The notes under the pieces are model-generated. The model did no database searches and was not told where the DNA came from. It saw only the letters and a list, made by a program, of their open reading frames with translations. From a bacterium (lineage in GTDB: Bacteria; Zhuqueibacterota; Zhuqueibacteria; Zhuqueibacterales; Geothermadaptataceae), in the NCBI GenBank assembly GCA_024275575.1, contig JAJRYV010000117.1:62001-126000 (forward strand): DNA of 64,000 nt, in the 5' to 3' direction. Of this stretch, positions 29,723 to 38,863 are shown piece after piece. Position 1 is the first letter of the stretch; each line of letters opens with the position of its first letter. A program made the position numbers and the translations under genes.

Positions 29723-30481
29723 CTATTTCACTTTGTTGGCGACATCGATTATCAAACTTGCCGTCAAACGGGAGCGGTCGACAACCCCGGTAAAAATGCC
29801 CTTTTTATCGACCACCGGCAACATTTCCACGTTGAGTTTTTCCATTTTTTCCAGCACCGCCTTTTTATCCATGTCGTCGATGATGGCGTCTTCGGTGCCG
29901 ATAAAACCAGGTAGCGTACTCAGGGCTTTTGTGTCGCTATAACGGAGCCAGTTGGTAAAATCTTCAGAATCGAAAGTATGCTGCGGATTTTGAAAGATTG
30001 AATACAGCTCACGGGCATCAGCGATGCCGGCAAATGTTTTATTCTGATCGTTGATGACAATATAATTAAAGAATGGATAGGCGGTTAATCTGCGTAAGTA
30101 CTCTTCGATCGCAGACCCGGCATATCCCCCATAATTTAGTGTAAAAACCAGCGCTTCCGTTCTGCTATTGATGAGGCGTGGGATTTCTGCGACACCACTT
30201 TTGCGATTGCTGGTGACCATGCGGGTGGGGAATTTGACCGGCGTGATCTGTTCAGTGATCGGTGTAGTCGAGGCTTCGAGAAATGCCGATTGAATTTTCA
30301 GATCGCCGAACTCAAATTTTTCGATCCGGCCGGAGAGAAACAACCAGAGTACGATGGGAATCAGGGCGATTAAAATATCGGTTTGTTTGACTTCGGTATT
30401 TTTCAGATAGCGTATGCGAATAAAAATCATCGCCGCAATGACGGTGATAAAAATGACGATAGCAATGATTAAATCGATCAT
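29723..30481 (-). CDS. Membrane-anchored CBS-domain protein
   Basis: Two N-terminal TM segments then a CBS pair (FNYIVINDQNKTFAGIADARELYSIF; VEMLPVVDKKGIFTGVVDRSRL); ATG at 30481 preceded by AAAGGAAAAATTC. Confidence 0.75.
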   Translation of the reverse strand: MIDLIIAIVIFITVIAAMIFIRIRYLKNTEVKQTDILIALIPIVLWLFLSGRIEKFEFGDLKIQSAFLEASTTPITEQITPVKFPTRMVTSNRKSGVAEIPRLINSRTEALVFTLNYGGYAGSAIEEYLRRLTAYPFFNYIVINDQNKTFAGIADARELYSIFQNPQHTFDSEDFTNWLRYSDTKALSTLPGFIGTEDAIIDDMDKKAVLEKMEKLNVEMLPVVDKKGIFTGVVDRSRLTASLIIDVANKVK

Positions 30482-30789
30482 GAATTTTTCCTTTGAATTA
30501 GTGTTGCAGGATTCGGCAAAAATGCCTGTTTTGCCGGGGAGATCAATCCGGCAAATCGTTCGAAATGAAAAAAACAGAATTAGCAAGAATGGTATGCATG
30601 CTAACAAAACGAACAGAATTGTATCTATTCGGCCTGCCGACTGGACACTAAGCCTGCCGAAGCGGAAGCGTCCTATCATCTTGTTTAGAGCACGCTCCCT
30701 CCAACAAGCTCTCGGAGCGTTATGCTGGCGCTGCCTGAACAGAGATACGCAGAATCCAGTCTAATGTCAAGAAAAACATGCTCTGAAGA

Positions 30790-30820
30790 GACCTGCCAGG
30801 TTTTTAAAACCCGGCAGGTC
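30790..30820. repeat. Intergenic perfect palindromic hairpin
   Basis: GACCTGCCAGGTTTT-TA-AAACCCGGCAGGTC inverted repeat just downstream of the amidase stop. Confidence 0.75.
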
Positions 30821-30837
30821 CGGTTAATGCTTTTACC

Positions 30838-32493
30838 TCATTCAAATCCCGGGGGAAATTGCAGATGAAAATCCGTGGCCTCCTGATACTTTTTCGCGAC
30901 CGCCAGCAAAGTGGCTTCGCCGTATAGTTTACCGATAAAGGTGATGCTCACCGGACTGTTTTTGCTGTTGAACCCATTAGGCAGAACCACACATGGATGA
31001 CCGGTGAGATTGGTGAGCAGTAGATTACTGCTGCCGAATGAAGGGCTGAGATATAAATCGATATCAGCCATCATTTTTGCCATCTGCTGGATGATGAGAT
31101 AGCGCGCGCGATTGGCTTGAATATATTCCACCGCCGGGATAAATCGTGAGGTGCGGAAGACATTAGGCCAGGCATTTTTTATCTGCCGTACGAGCAAATT
31201 ATCGCGGTTGTTCAGCGTCAATTCATCGAAAGCTGCGGCAGCTTCGGCGCTGAGAATAAAGCTCATATCATTCACCGGCATGTCCGGCAATTCGACAGGA
31301 AAGAGTATGGCGCCGAGATTGCGCAAGACCTCGAGTGTGGCCAGATCCGCTGCTTTGTTTGGATATTTTTTTTCAAATGCACTCTTGAAATAGCCGATAC
31401 GCAATTTGTTAAAAGCGATATTCGGATCGTAGTTGAAGGGTAAATCGATCAGCGTTTGATCTTGCCCGTCGGTACCGATGATAGCGTTGAAAACAAGAGC
31501 GCAATCTTCCACGCTGCGGCAAATGGGGCCAATTTTATCCATCGACCAGCTCAGTGCCATGGCGCCGGTGCGACTTACGCGGCCATATGTCGGACGCAGG
31601 CCAGTGCTGCCGCAGCGTGTGGATGGCGAAACGATGGAGCCCCAGGTCTCGGAACCGATGGAAAAGGCCACCAGCCCGGCTGCTGTCGCCGAGGCTGGGC
31701 CTGCCGAAGAACCGCTGGAACCCTGCTCGAGGTTCCACGGATTGCGGGTTTTGCCGCCGAACCACACATCGCCCCAGGCAAGGGCGCCGAGGCTTAGCTT
31801 GGCCAGCAGCACCGCTCCGGCCTCTTCGAGTTTTTTAATGACCACGGCGTTCGCTTCGATGACCTGATCTTTATAAACCATGGCGCCCCAGGTCGTTTTG
31901 TAATTTTTAACCGCGAGCAAATCCTTGGCGCCGTAGGGAATGCCGTGCAGCGGCCCACGGTATTTTCCGGCTGCAATTTCCACATCAGCACGTTTGGCTT
32001 GCTGTAACGCCAGCTCTTCGGTGAGCGTCACGACACAGTGCAATTTGCGGTCATATTTCTTCAATCGTTGCAGATAAAGTTGAGTTAATTGCAGTGAGGT
32101 GATTTTTCGATTTTTAATCAGTTCGCCCAAATCGCGCACGGAATAAAAGGCCAGTTCGGAAAAATTCTGCGGTACCTCAGTTTTTCGCGGCGGCCCCATT
32201 TTGAAGGTTTTTTCTGTTCTATCAAATGTGGTGCCGACAGGTACTGGGTTGAAATTGAGCGCCGGCGGCACCGCATTTTTTAATTTCAATTTGCGCAGCT
32301 TGAGATAGCTATCACGATTTGCTTGTAGTTCCGTGAGCATGGAATCGCGTTCCACTTCATCAAATTCCAGACCGATCAATTTTGCCGCTTCGATGACGGT
32401 CGAATGAGAGATCGTTATTTTATCACTTTGTGTCCCGAGAAAAAAGAAAACTACAGCGGCCAGGATGAAGAATAATTTCCAATGGTTTCGCAT
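30838..32493 (-). CDS. Amidase signature family protein (secreted/anchored)
   Basis: 551 aa; N-terminal hydrophobic segment; GPLHGIPYGAKDLLAVKNYKTTWGA; GSSGSSAGPASATAAGLVAFSIGSETWGSIVSPSTRCGSTGLRPTYGRVSR. Confidence 0.93.
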   Translation of the reverse strand: MRNHWKLFFILAAVVFFFLGTQSDKITISHSTVIEAAKLIGLEFDEVERDSMLTELQANRDSYLKLRKLKLKNAVPPALNFNPVPVGTTFDRTEKTFKMGPPRKTEVPQNFSELAFYSVRDLGELIKNRKITSLQLTQLYLQRLKKYDRKLHCVVTLTEELALQQAKRADVEIAAGKYRGPLHGIPYGAKDLLAVKNYKTTWGAMVYKDQVIEANAVVIKKLEEAGAVLLAKLSLGALAWGDVWFGGKTRNPWNLEQGSSGSSAGPASATAAGLVAFSIGSETWGSIVSPSTRCGSTGLRPTYGRVSRTGAMALSWSMDKIGPICRSVEDCALVFNAIIGTDGQDQTLIDLPFNYDPNIAFNKLRIGYFKSAFEKKYPNKAADLATLEVLRNLGAILFPVELPDMPVNDMSFILSAEAAAAFDELTLNNRDNLLVRQIKNAWPNVFRTSRFIPAVEYIQANRARYLIIQQMAKMMADIDLYLSPSFGSSNLLLTNLTGHPCVVLPNGFNSKNSPVSITFIGKLYGEATLLAVAKKYQEATDFHLQFPPGFE

Positions 32494-32514
32494 CTGTGCT
32501 CCTTTTGGGTTCGG

Positions 32515-32973
32515 TTATTTTTTTGATGATGAGGTATGGTCCTGAACGATAAACCAGCCATCCTGCGTTTTGCGAAATAATAATGTAAAAAGTCCGTTCG
32601 GACTATCGTTTTTTCGTTGCAAACGCCAGCGCCCGAAGACCAGGGCGGCGTCGGAGTTTAACACCGTAATGCCGGTTTCCGAGAAATCGAGCATGCCCAT
32701 AGCTGCACGGTCGGGATAGGCTTTTTTGTAGCGCTGCAGCGTCGTTTGCCAGCCGAAAGTCACCTCGCCACCGGAGGCAAAGCGCAGCGAGTCGGTGTTC
32801 AAATAGCCGGCCATGAAACCATCGATATCGCCCGCGTTCCAGGCCGCGACCTGCGCCTTGAGTACGGCCATAACCTCGTTTTCTATTGCTGTGGAATCGG
32901 TGTTTTTTTGTTTCCCGCACGCCGGTAAAAGCATCGCCAACACCAGCACGGTGATGCTTGGCAAATCTCTCAT
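32515..32973 (-). CDS. NTF2-like/DUF4440-type lipoprotein
   Basis: Lipobox LLPAC; VAAWNAGDIDGFMAGYLNTDSLRFASGGEVTFGWQTTLQRYKKAYPD; ATG at 32973 with AGGAGGTGACA. Confidence 0.8.
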   Translation of the reverse strand: MRDLPSITVLVLAMLLPACGKQKNTDSTAIENEVMAVLKAQVAAWNAGDIDGFMAGYLNTDSLRFASGGEVTFGWQTTLQRYKKAYPDRAAMGMLDFSETGITVLNSDAALVFGRWRLQRKNDSPNGLFTLLFRKTQDGWFIVQDHTSSSKK

Positions 32974-33081
32974 TGTCACCTCCTGCATTTATTTTAGCAT
33001 TATGATTTAAAAACGAAAGGTAATAATTTAGAGGATTGAATGCCCCTCGTTTTGTCGTTTAATATGAATTAAAGCCATTTA

Positions 33082-33120
33082 TTTCACGCAAAAGCGCAAA
33101 GCGCGAAAAGATTTGCGAAG
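33082..33120. repeat. Degenerate 'ACGCAAAAGCGCAAAGCGCG' dispersed repeat
   Basis: TTTCACGCAAAAGCGCAAAGCGCGAAAAGATTTGCGAAG, similar to the arms at 37170-37241. Confidence 0.45.
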
Positions 33121-33261
33121 GGTCGAAAAATCAACAATTTGATCTCAAAGCATATTACTATATCATAACTCCTATATTCTCAGTAGCTTTCGAAAGGGTA
33201 CCCATGGCTTAACTTAATGAAGTTGCGTGGTATCTGTTCAGCCTGCACAATTTTTGAACAT

Positions 33262-33330
33262 AGAGAGCAAAGCGGTGCCCTCGCCGGGCAGCACGAGTTT
33301 TACGTTCAGCGAGGGCTCTTTCGCTCTATT
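33262..33330. repeat. Hairpin containing dispersed repeat motif copy
   Basis: AGAGAGCAAAGCGGTGCCCTCGC ... GCGAGGGCTCTTTCGCTCT imperfect inverted repeat; 33303-33330 matches 286-313 at 23/28 positions. Confidence 0.55.
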
Positions 33331-33499
33331 TATTGGGAAAAGGCTGCGAGTGAGAAACAACAATTTCCTTCCATTTTGCAATACCCTTCAATCTACTTTC
33401 CCGGCTTGCCGATATTAGACTAAAATTCTAAAAACGCTTATTATTTATTTTAAAATTAACGGATTGATCTGCATTTCCTGCAGAATGGAGTTTTAAGGT

Positions 33500-35152
33500 A
33501 TGGATTCATTTCGCCAACTGGTATCGCAGAGCGAGCCCCTTTTATTATTTTCTGTTATCAGCATTGGATTTGTCATGGGGCAAATTAAAATTCGTGGTTT
33601 CAAGCTTGGTGTGGCAGGCGTATTGTTTGCAGGCCTGTTTTTTGGCGGCTGGCAACCGGCTGGCTCGGAGCCGTTGGTTATCGTGCATCAAGTGATGCAA
33701 ATCGGTCTGATACTCTTTGTCTATACTGTGGGTTTGACGAGCAGTGCCGGCTTTTTCGCGGCGTTAAAAAGCCACGGACTAAAATTCAATATCGCCATAC
33801 TGTATTCCCTCGGCATCGGCGCATTTATAACCATCGTGGTCGGCATGTGGATGCAGCTTGAAGTTGGGCAAATTGCCGGTGTTTTTTGCGGCGGCCTGAC
33901 GAATACGCCGGCATTGGCCTCGGTGACGGAGCTCATCAGGAATACCGGCATTGGTGATCCGCGCGACCCCGCTGTCGGTTATTCGGTAACCTATCCCTTC
34001 GGCATTATCGGTGGCATGCTTGCTTTCGAGTTGTTTTTTAAAATTTACAACAAAGCTGCGCGGAAAGAAAAAACGGAAAGCGATTCTCACAATGCGGTGA
34101 AATTAAGTTTGGCGACCGCAAATTTTGAAATCACCAATCCGGAAATCATCGACCGTTCAATTGGCGAATTACGCGTCCGTGATAAAATTGGATTGATCAT
34201 TTCAAGGCATCAGCATGATGGCGAACTTAAAGTGCCGACCAAATATGCACGATTGCTAAAAAATGATATTGTAACGGTTGTCGGCCAGGAAGCCGACATT
34301 GAAAAAGCGACTGAATTTTTTGGCGCTCGTTCACAAGCGCGTCTGGAAACGGAAAACGAGACGATTTCCATGCGCCGGATTCTCGTATCAGATAAAAAAC
34401 TCGCAGGAAAACCGATCGGTGAACTCAACCTTGATCAAAAATTTGGGGCGCAAATTACCCGAGTGCGGCGCGCAGATGTTGATTTCGTGCCGAACGATGA
34501 GACCACGCTGCAGGTCGGTGACCGCGTGAGAGTCGTCATGCCGCTGGAGAAGTTTAAAACCGTTTCGGATTTCTTCGGCGATTCGGAAAAAGGAATATCT
34601 GAACTGGATTACACAGCGCTCACCCTGGGTATCTCTCTTGGGGTGCTCATTGGAATGATACCGATCCCATTACCGGGCGGCACATTTGTCTCGCTTGGTT
34701 TTGCCGGCGGCCCGCTTGTCGCCGGCCTTGTGCTTGGCAGAATCGGCAGAAGTGGAAAGCTGGTTTGGCAATTGCCGTTGGAATCCAATAAAGCGCTCTG
34801 TCACATTGGGCTTTTGTTTTTTCTCGCTGCCGTCGGTGTTATGGCCGGCAGCCGTTTCTTCGAAGCTTTGACAACGAACGGGTGGCAGCTTTTCACGCTC
34901 GGACTGATTACAACGACTGTGACCACGACGCTGACGCTGCTGTTGTTGCGCCACTACGGAAAGGCATCAATCGTATCTGCAATCGGCGCTACCTGTGGGA
35001 TGCAAACACAACCGGCGACTCTTGCACATGCCTATGAAAAATCAAAATCGGAAGAGACCTACGTCGCTTACGCAACGACTTACCCGGCCGCAATGATCGG
35101 CAAAATAATGCTGGCACAACTCATTCCGGTTCTTTGCAATTTATTTTTGTAA
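33500..35152 (+). CDS. AspT/YidE/YbjL-type transporter with two TrkA-C (RCK_C) domains
   Basis: 550 aa; duplicated membrane halves flanking two RCK_C-like repeats; VFCGGLTNTPALASVTE and GATCGMQTQPATLAHAYEKS; ATG at 33500. Confidence 0.88.
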   Translation: MDSFRQLVSQSEPLLLFSVISIGFVMGQIKIRGFKLGVAGVLFAGLFFGGWQPAGSEPLVIVHQVMQIGLILFVYTVGLTSSAGFFAALKSHGLKFNIAILYSLGIGAFITIVVGMWMQLEVGQIAGVFCGGLTNTPALASVTELIRNTGIGDPRDPAVGYSVTYPFGIIGGMLAFELFFKIYNKAARKEKTESDSHNAVKLSLATANFEITNPEIIDRSIGELRVRDKIGLIISRHQHDGELKVPTKYARLLKNDIVTVVGQEADIEKATEFFGARSQARLETENETISMRRILVSDKKLAGKPIGELNLDQKFGAQITRVRRADVDFVPNDETTLQVGDRVRVVMPLEKFKTVSDFFGDSEKGISELDYTALTLGISLGVLIGMIPIPLPGGTFVSLGFAGGPLVAGLVLGRIGRSGKLVWQLPLESNKALCHIGLLFFLAAVGVMAGSRFFEALTTNGWQLFTLGLITTTVTTTLTLLLLRHYGKASIVSAIGATCGMQTQPATLAHAYEKSKSEETYVAYATTYPAAMIGKIMLAQLIPVLCNLFL

Positions 35153-35370
35153 TTTGCTTCGGCAAGTTCTTCTCCATTATTGCCCCTGCTGACTTTTTTT
35201 GTATTTGGGGCCGCGAGCGGATAAAACCGATGAATTTACCTTGCATCGTGTTAGATTATTTATTATGGTGAGATCACCTGTAGCGATGATATCTTTTTAA
35301 TAACAGACTCTTTGCAGCAAAATTGTCTAAAAGATGAAGTTGTGTCCAATCTAAAAGCAGGGAGGCAAAA

Positions 35371-36897
35371 ATGAAGGGGCCCGGTTTAATTCATTTTTTC
35401 ATTCAAAAAATAACGATATCAACCTGTTTATCATTAATCTTCATTTTCTCTTCACCACTTCACGCACAATATGAGATAAAACTTTTTCCCCTATCTCCGC
35501 AGAAATGCCTCGTTGTCTGGGAAAAATGGGGCGAAAATACAGCGACGGCGGTCTACATCGATGGCGATGGAGAACCCCTCAGCGCGCCGTTTCAGTTCGT
35601 GCCGGCGCAGGATGTCGTTTTCAAGGCAGAAGGTGAGTTTTTCGCCGCTTACACATTGGGCTTCGGCGATCCCGGATTCGGCCAATTTGCCGTCAGCGCG
35701 TTCTTCTACCGGGAAAATCAAATCAGCAGCGATTCCATCTTTTTTCGCGTCGCAACATGGCCCTGGTGCGGCACCGGCTTTTTGGGACTGGAACTGTGTT
35801 CCCTCCAACTCGGCGATAATCTCATTTACGTCGATCAATATGACGGCATGCTCAATCTCCAGTTATACGCCGCCGACGGAACACAGCGCCTGCTTTTTCA
35901 ACCTGAGGATTATCAGCGACGTGCTTTCCGTCTCAATGCAGCTGGGTTAGGCAACGGTTCATTTCTCGTCACCTGGATTTCCGACCCATATTTGCCATTC
36001 GAAATGCAGGCGGGGGTTTATGCCACAATTTTTGATGAACAGCAACAACTGCTGGCGGAAAAATTGCTCATCGTGCCATTGAATTTCTGGTCTAAAGATA
36101 GTTTGTACTATTTTGAAGACGACGTTCCGATGAAAAACATGCATTCGTTTTCAGATTCTACATATCGACTTGTACTGCTGTATCCGGATTCAGTGCAATT
36201 AGCGATTTATGAACTTGATACGCAAGGCGGAATCATTCGTCAGGAAGTTTTACAGTTACCGCAATTTGAGCGACAGTCGGATAGCGGCGGGCAGGTCTAT
36301 TGCTGGAGCGCAGCCAACCCATTTTCGCAAAATCGTTCCCTTTTCGTATCTGTTTCTCAATATTTTAATGGTCAAAATCATGTGTACAATTACCTGATTT
36401 ACCTGCCTGAAAATTCACTCCGACCGGAGGAAATCGTCGTTGACCGGCGGCAATCATTTAATGAGCGTGATTTCCGTTTTCGCAGCGGCGAACGCGAGTT
36501 TATCAACGCGCGGCAGCAGGGGCAGCATATCATCTTTGAAAAATACCGCAATTTTGAGCTTATAAACAGCACCAGATTGAACATTGCCACCGATGTCAAG
36601 ATTGATACTGCAACGCCCCAACACAACCCCTCACTGGCAATTTTCCCCAATCCATTTTCAGGGAACACGACGATTCAAATCCGGTTTGATGCGGTGCTAA
36701 AGTTTCAGGTTGGTATTTTTGCTGCTAACGGCCAACGCGTAAGACGGTTTATCAATCAGCAGTCTACAGCTGGAATGACTACTTTTACCTGGGATGGGCG
36801 CGATGAATATGGCAGATTTTTACCCTCGGGTATCTATTTCGTCCGGGTGATCGCGGGAGAATTGGGCATTGTTGAGAAAATCTCCCTTATCCGCTAA
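35371..36897 (+). CDS. Secreted protein with C-terminal T9SS-type sorting domain
   Basis: 508 aa; signal peptide; C-term LAIFPNPFSGNTTIQIRF...GIFAANGQRVRRF...FTWDGRDEYGRFLPSGIYFVRV. Confidence 0.78.
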   Translation: MKGPGLIHFFIQKITISTCLSLIFIFSSPLHAQYEIKLFPLSPQKCLVVWEKWGENTATAVYIDGDGEPLSAPFQFVPAQDVVFKAEGEFFAAYTLGFGDPGFGQFAVSAFFYRENQISSDSIFFRVATWPWCGTGFLGLELCSLQLGDNLIYVDQYDGMLNLQLYAADGTQRLLFQPEDYQRRAFRLNAAGLGNGSFLVTWISDPYLPFEMQAGVYATIFDEQQQLLAEKLLIVPLNFWSKDSLYYFEDDVPMKNMHSFSDSTYRLVLLYPDSVQLAIYELDTQGGIIRQEVLQLPQFERQSDSGGQVYCWSAANPFSQNRSLFVSVSQYFNGQNHVYNYLIYLPENSLRPEEIVVDRRQSFNERDFRFRSGEREFINARQQGQHIIFEKYRNFELINSTRLNIATDVKIDTATPQHNPSLAIFPNPFSGNTTIQIRFDAVLKFQVGIFAANGQRVRRFINQQSTAGMTTFTWDGRDEYGRFLPSGIYFVRVIAGELGIVEKISLIR

Positions 36898-37026
36898 ATT
36901 GCACCGCCGGTAGCCAGGCATTTTTTCATCTTGATCAATCTATAAATTGATGGCTATTTTGGCGACAATTGCACTGGATATACCGATTGTATTCGTTCAG
37001 GTGCCCCATTGATAAAAATCTGGTCC

Positions 37027-37079
37027 ATCCGCCTGATCCGTGTTCTTTTTTAAAAATATGGGACACGGATTAAGCGGAT
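37027..37079. repeat. Intergenic inverted repeat (ATCCGC..ATCCGTGT hairpin)
   Basis: ATCCGCCTGATCCGTGTTC ... GGACACGGATTAAGCGGAT; arms match at 16/19 positions. Confidence 0.6.
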
Positions 37080-37169
37080 TGAACGGATATTCACGGATAC
37101 GGGACTCTCGGCTTAAAGCGCCAAAAAATGACAACAGAATAACCTGCGATAGTTTTTTTCTGAATAATT

Positions 37170-37241
37170 TTCACGCAGTCGCAAAGCGTGCAACGAAAAA
37201 CTTTTAAAAAACTTTGCGCTCTCTGCAGCTTTGCGTGAGAT
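37170..37241. repeat. Long inverted repeat of 'CACGCA..GCAAAGCG' type
   Basis: TTCACGCAGTCGCAAAGCG...CTTTTAAAAAACTTTGCGCTCTCTGCAGCTTTGCGTGAGA. Confidence 0.55.
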
Positions 37242-37297
37242 GTTTTTTTTAAACGTCATGTTTTATTGATATCCACTCAACAGATTAAGAGAGAGCT

Positions 37298-37651
37298 ATG
37301 AAAAAGAATTTGCTCACATTCTCCCAGTTACTGCCGGTAATTTTGAGTTTTTTACTGATCACTGCCCATTTCAGCCGGGCGGCCAATTTACCGTTTATGG
37401 TTATCAGTCTGCTTTTTTTACTGAGCCTGGTTTTTCCGTATCGGCTGGTTGCGCGCAGTGCGCAGGCGGCCTTGGTCGTCGCAGCGGCGGAATGGTGTTA
37501 CACCATTTACCGGCTCGTCAACCTGCGCATGGAAACCGGGCAGCCGTGGCAGCGGCTGGCGATCATCCTTGTATTCGTTGCACTCTTTACTTTGTGTTCA
37601 ATCCTGTGTTTTCATTTTAAAAATGTACGGTTGAGATATGGGTTGAAGTGA
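37298..37651 (+). CDS. Small polytopic membrane protein, unknown function
   Basis: 117 aa, about 4 hydrophobic segments; plausible ATG and upstream AGAGAG. Confidence 0.6.
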   Translation: MKKNLLTFSQLLPVILSFLLITAHFSRAANLPFMVISLLFLLSLVFPYRLVARSAQAALVVAAAEWCYTIYRLVNLRMETGQPWQRLAIILVFVALFTLCSILCFHFKNVRLRYGLK

Positions 37652-37684
37652 TCGGATGAACGGGAAACATTGAGTCCAATTGGA

Positions 37685-38863
37685 TTACGCCCGGTTTTGC
37701 AGGACTTTTTCGTAAATGGCCATCAGTGATTTATAACCTACCTGTGGTGTGTACAATCTTTCAAATTCCACTTTTACGGCGCGGCTCATCTGTTGCAATG
37801 TCGGTTTATCGTGAAAAATCGAGCGGGCTTTTTCACATAAGTCCAGTTCGTGCATCGGTTCAAAAAGCCGGCCGGTTTTTCCATCTTCGATGAGCTCGGC
37901 GAGACTGCCGATACGACTGGCGAGAACGGGAATGCCTGCCGCGAAAGCCTCGAGCACAACCGTCGGCATACCTTCATACCAATTCGAAGGCACCACGAGA
38001 AAGCGGGCTTCTGCCAGCAATTCCGTCCGTTTTCGGGAATTGACAAATCCCAGCAATTCCACGTGCGTTATATCTTCAGTGATGAGTTTCGTTGCCATCG
38101 CTTCGATGAGTGGGCCGCTGCCAGCAATCTTTAGCGGAATATCAGGCAGGTTTTCCCAGGCATTGACCAGCGTGCCCAGCCCTTTTTCCGGGCTCAGGCG
38201 ACCGATAAACAGGGCAAATTTTCCTGGGCCGTTTCTTTTAACCTGCACCGGGTGGGTGAAGTTGGCGCGGGTAAAAATCTTATCCCCGGGCAATCCACCC
38301 TCGATAAATTTTGATTTGTGAAAATCAGTCAATGCGATAAATCCACTGATCAATCGCTTAAACGTCTGGCGCTTGCGGTGCTGGTGCAGCATATTGGCGA
38401 CCACTGTTGTCTGTAGATACGAATCGCGATAACAGCCATAAAAAACGCTATCGACAAGCGAACGCTTGTGGCATTTTTCGCAGATTTTTCCATCTTTCAA
38501 GAATGTTGCCGCCGGGCAAAGCAGCCGGAAGTTATGCAAAGTTTGAATCACCGGAACACCGTGCTGGGCGCAGGCATAATATACCGACGGACTGATCAGC
38601 GGCAAGGTATTGTGGATGTGGGCGACATCCGGGCGCGCCTAGGCAATGATATTATCGATATCGGCATAGGTCTGCTCCGACCACAGAGTGTCGCGCAGCA
38701 GTTGCAGCCGCTCCTTGAAAGTAAAATTGGCGATCTCGCGGCTGTCTCGCATGTAAGGAATCACCGTGTGACCGTAATTTTCCAGCAAATTGATCTCGGC
38801 CTGCACGACGGTATTTTCACCGCCTTTATAACGATATTTATTGTGAATAACCAGTATTTTCAT
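37685..38863 (-). pseudogene. Glycosyltransferase family 4 gene interrupted by an in-frame TAG at 38639-38641
   Basis: 38639-38863 (MKILVIHNKYRYKGGENTVVQAEINLLENYGH...DNIIA) and 37685-38605 are the N- and C-terminal parts of one GT4 in the same frame; 11 codons (ARPDVAHIHNT) follow the stop before the listed second ORF. Confidence 0.85.

Noticed and set aside
37685-38863. Genome-wide TAG recoding (alternative genetic code) as the cause of the split GT4
   Set aside because: TAG is an ordinary terminal stop for other genes in the window (ACP, GNAT), so local mutation or error is simpler.
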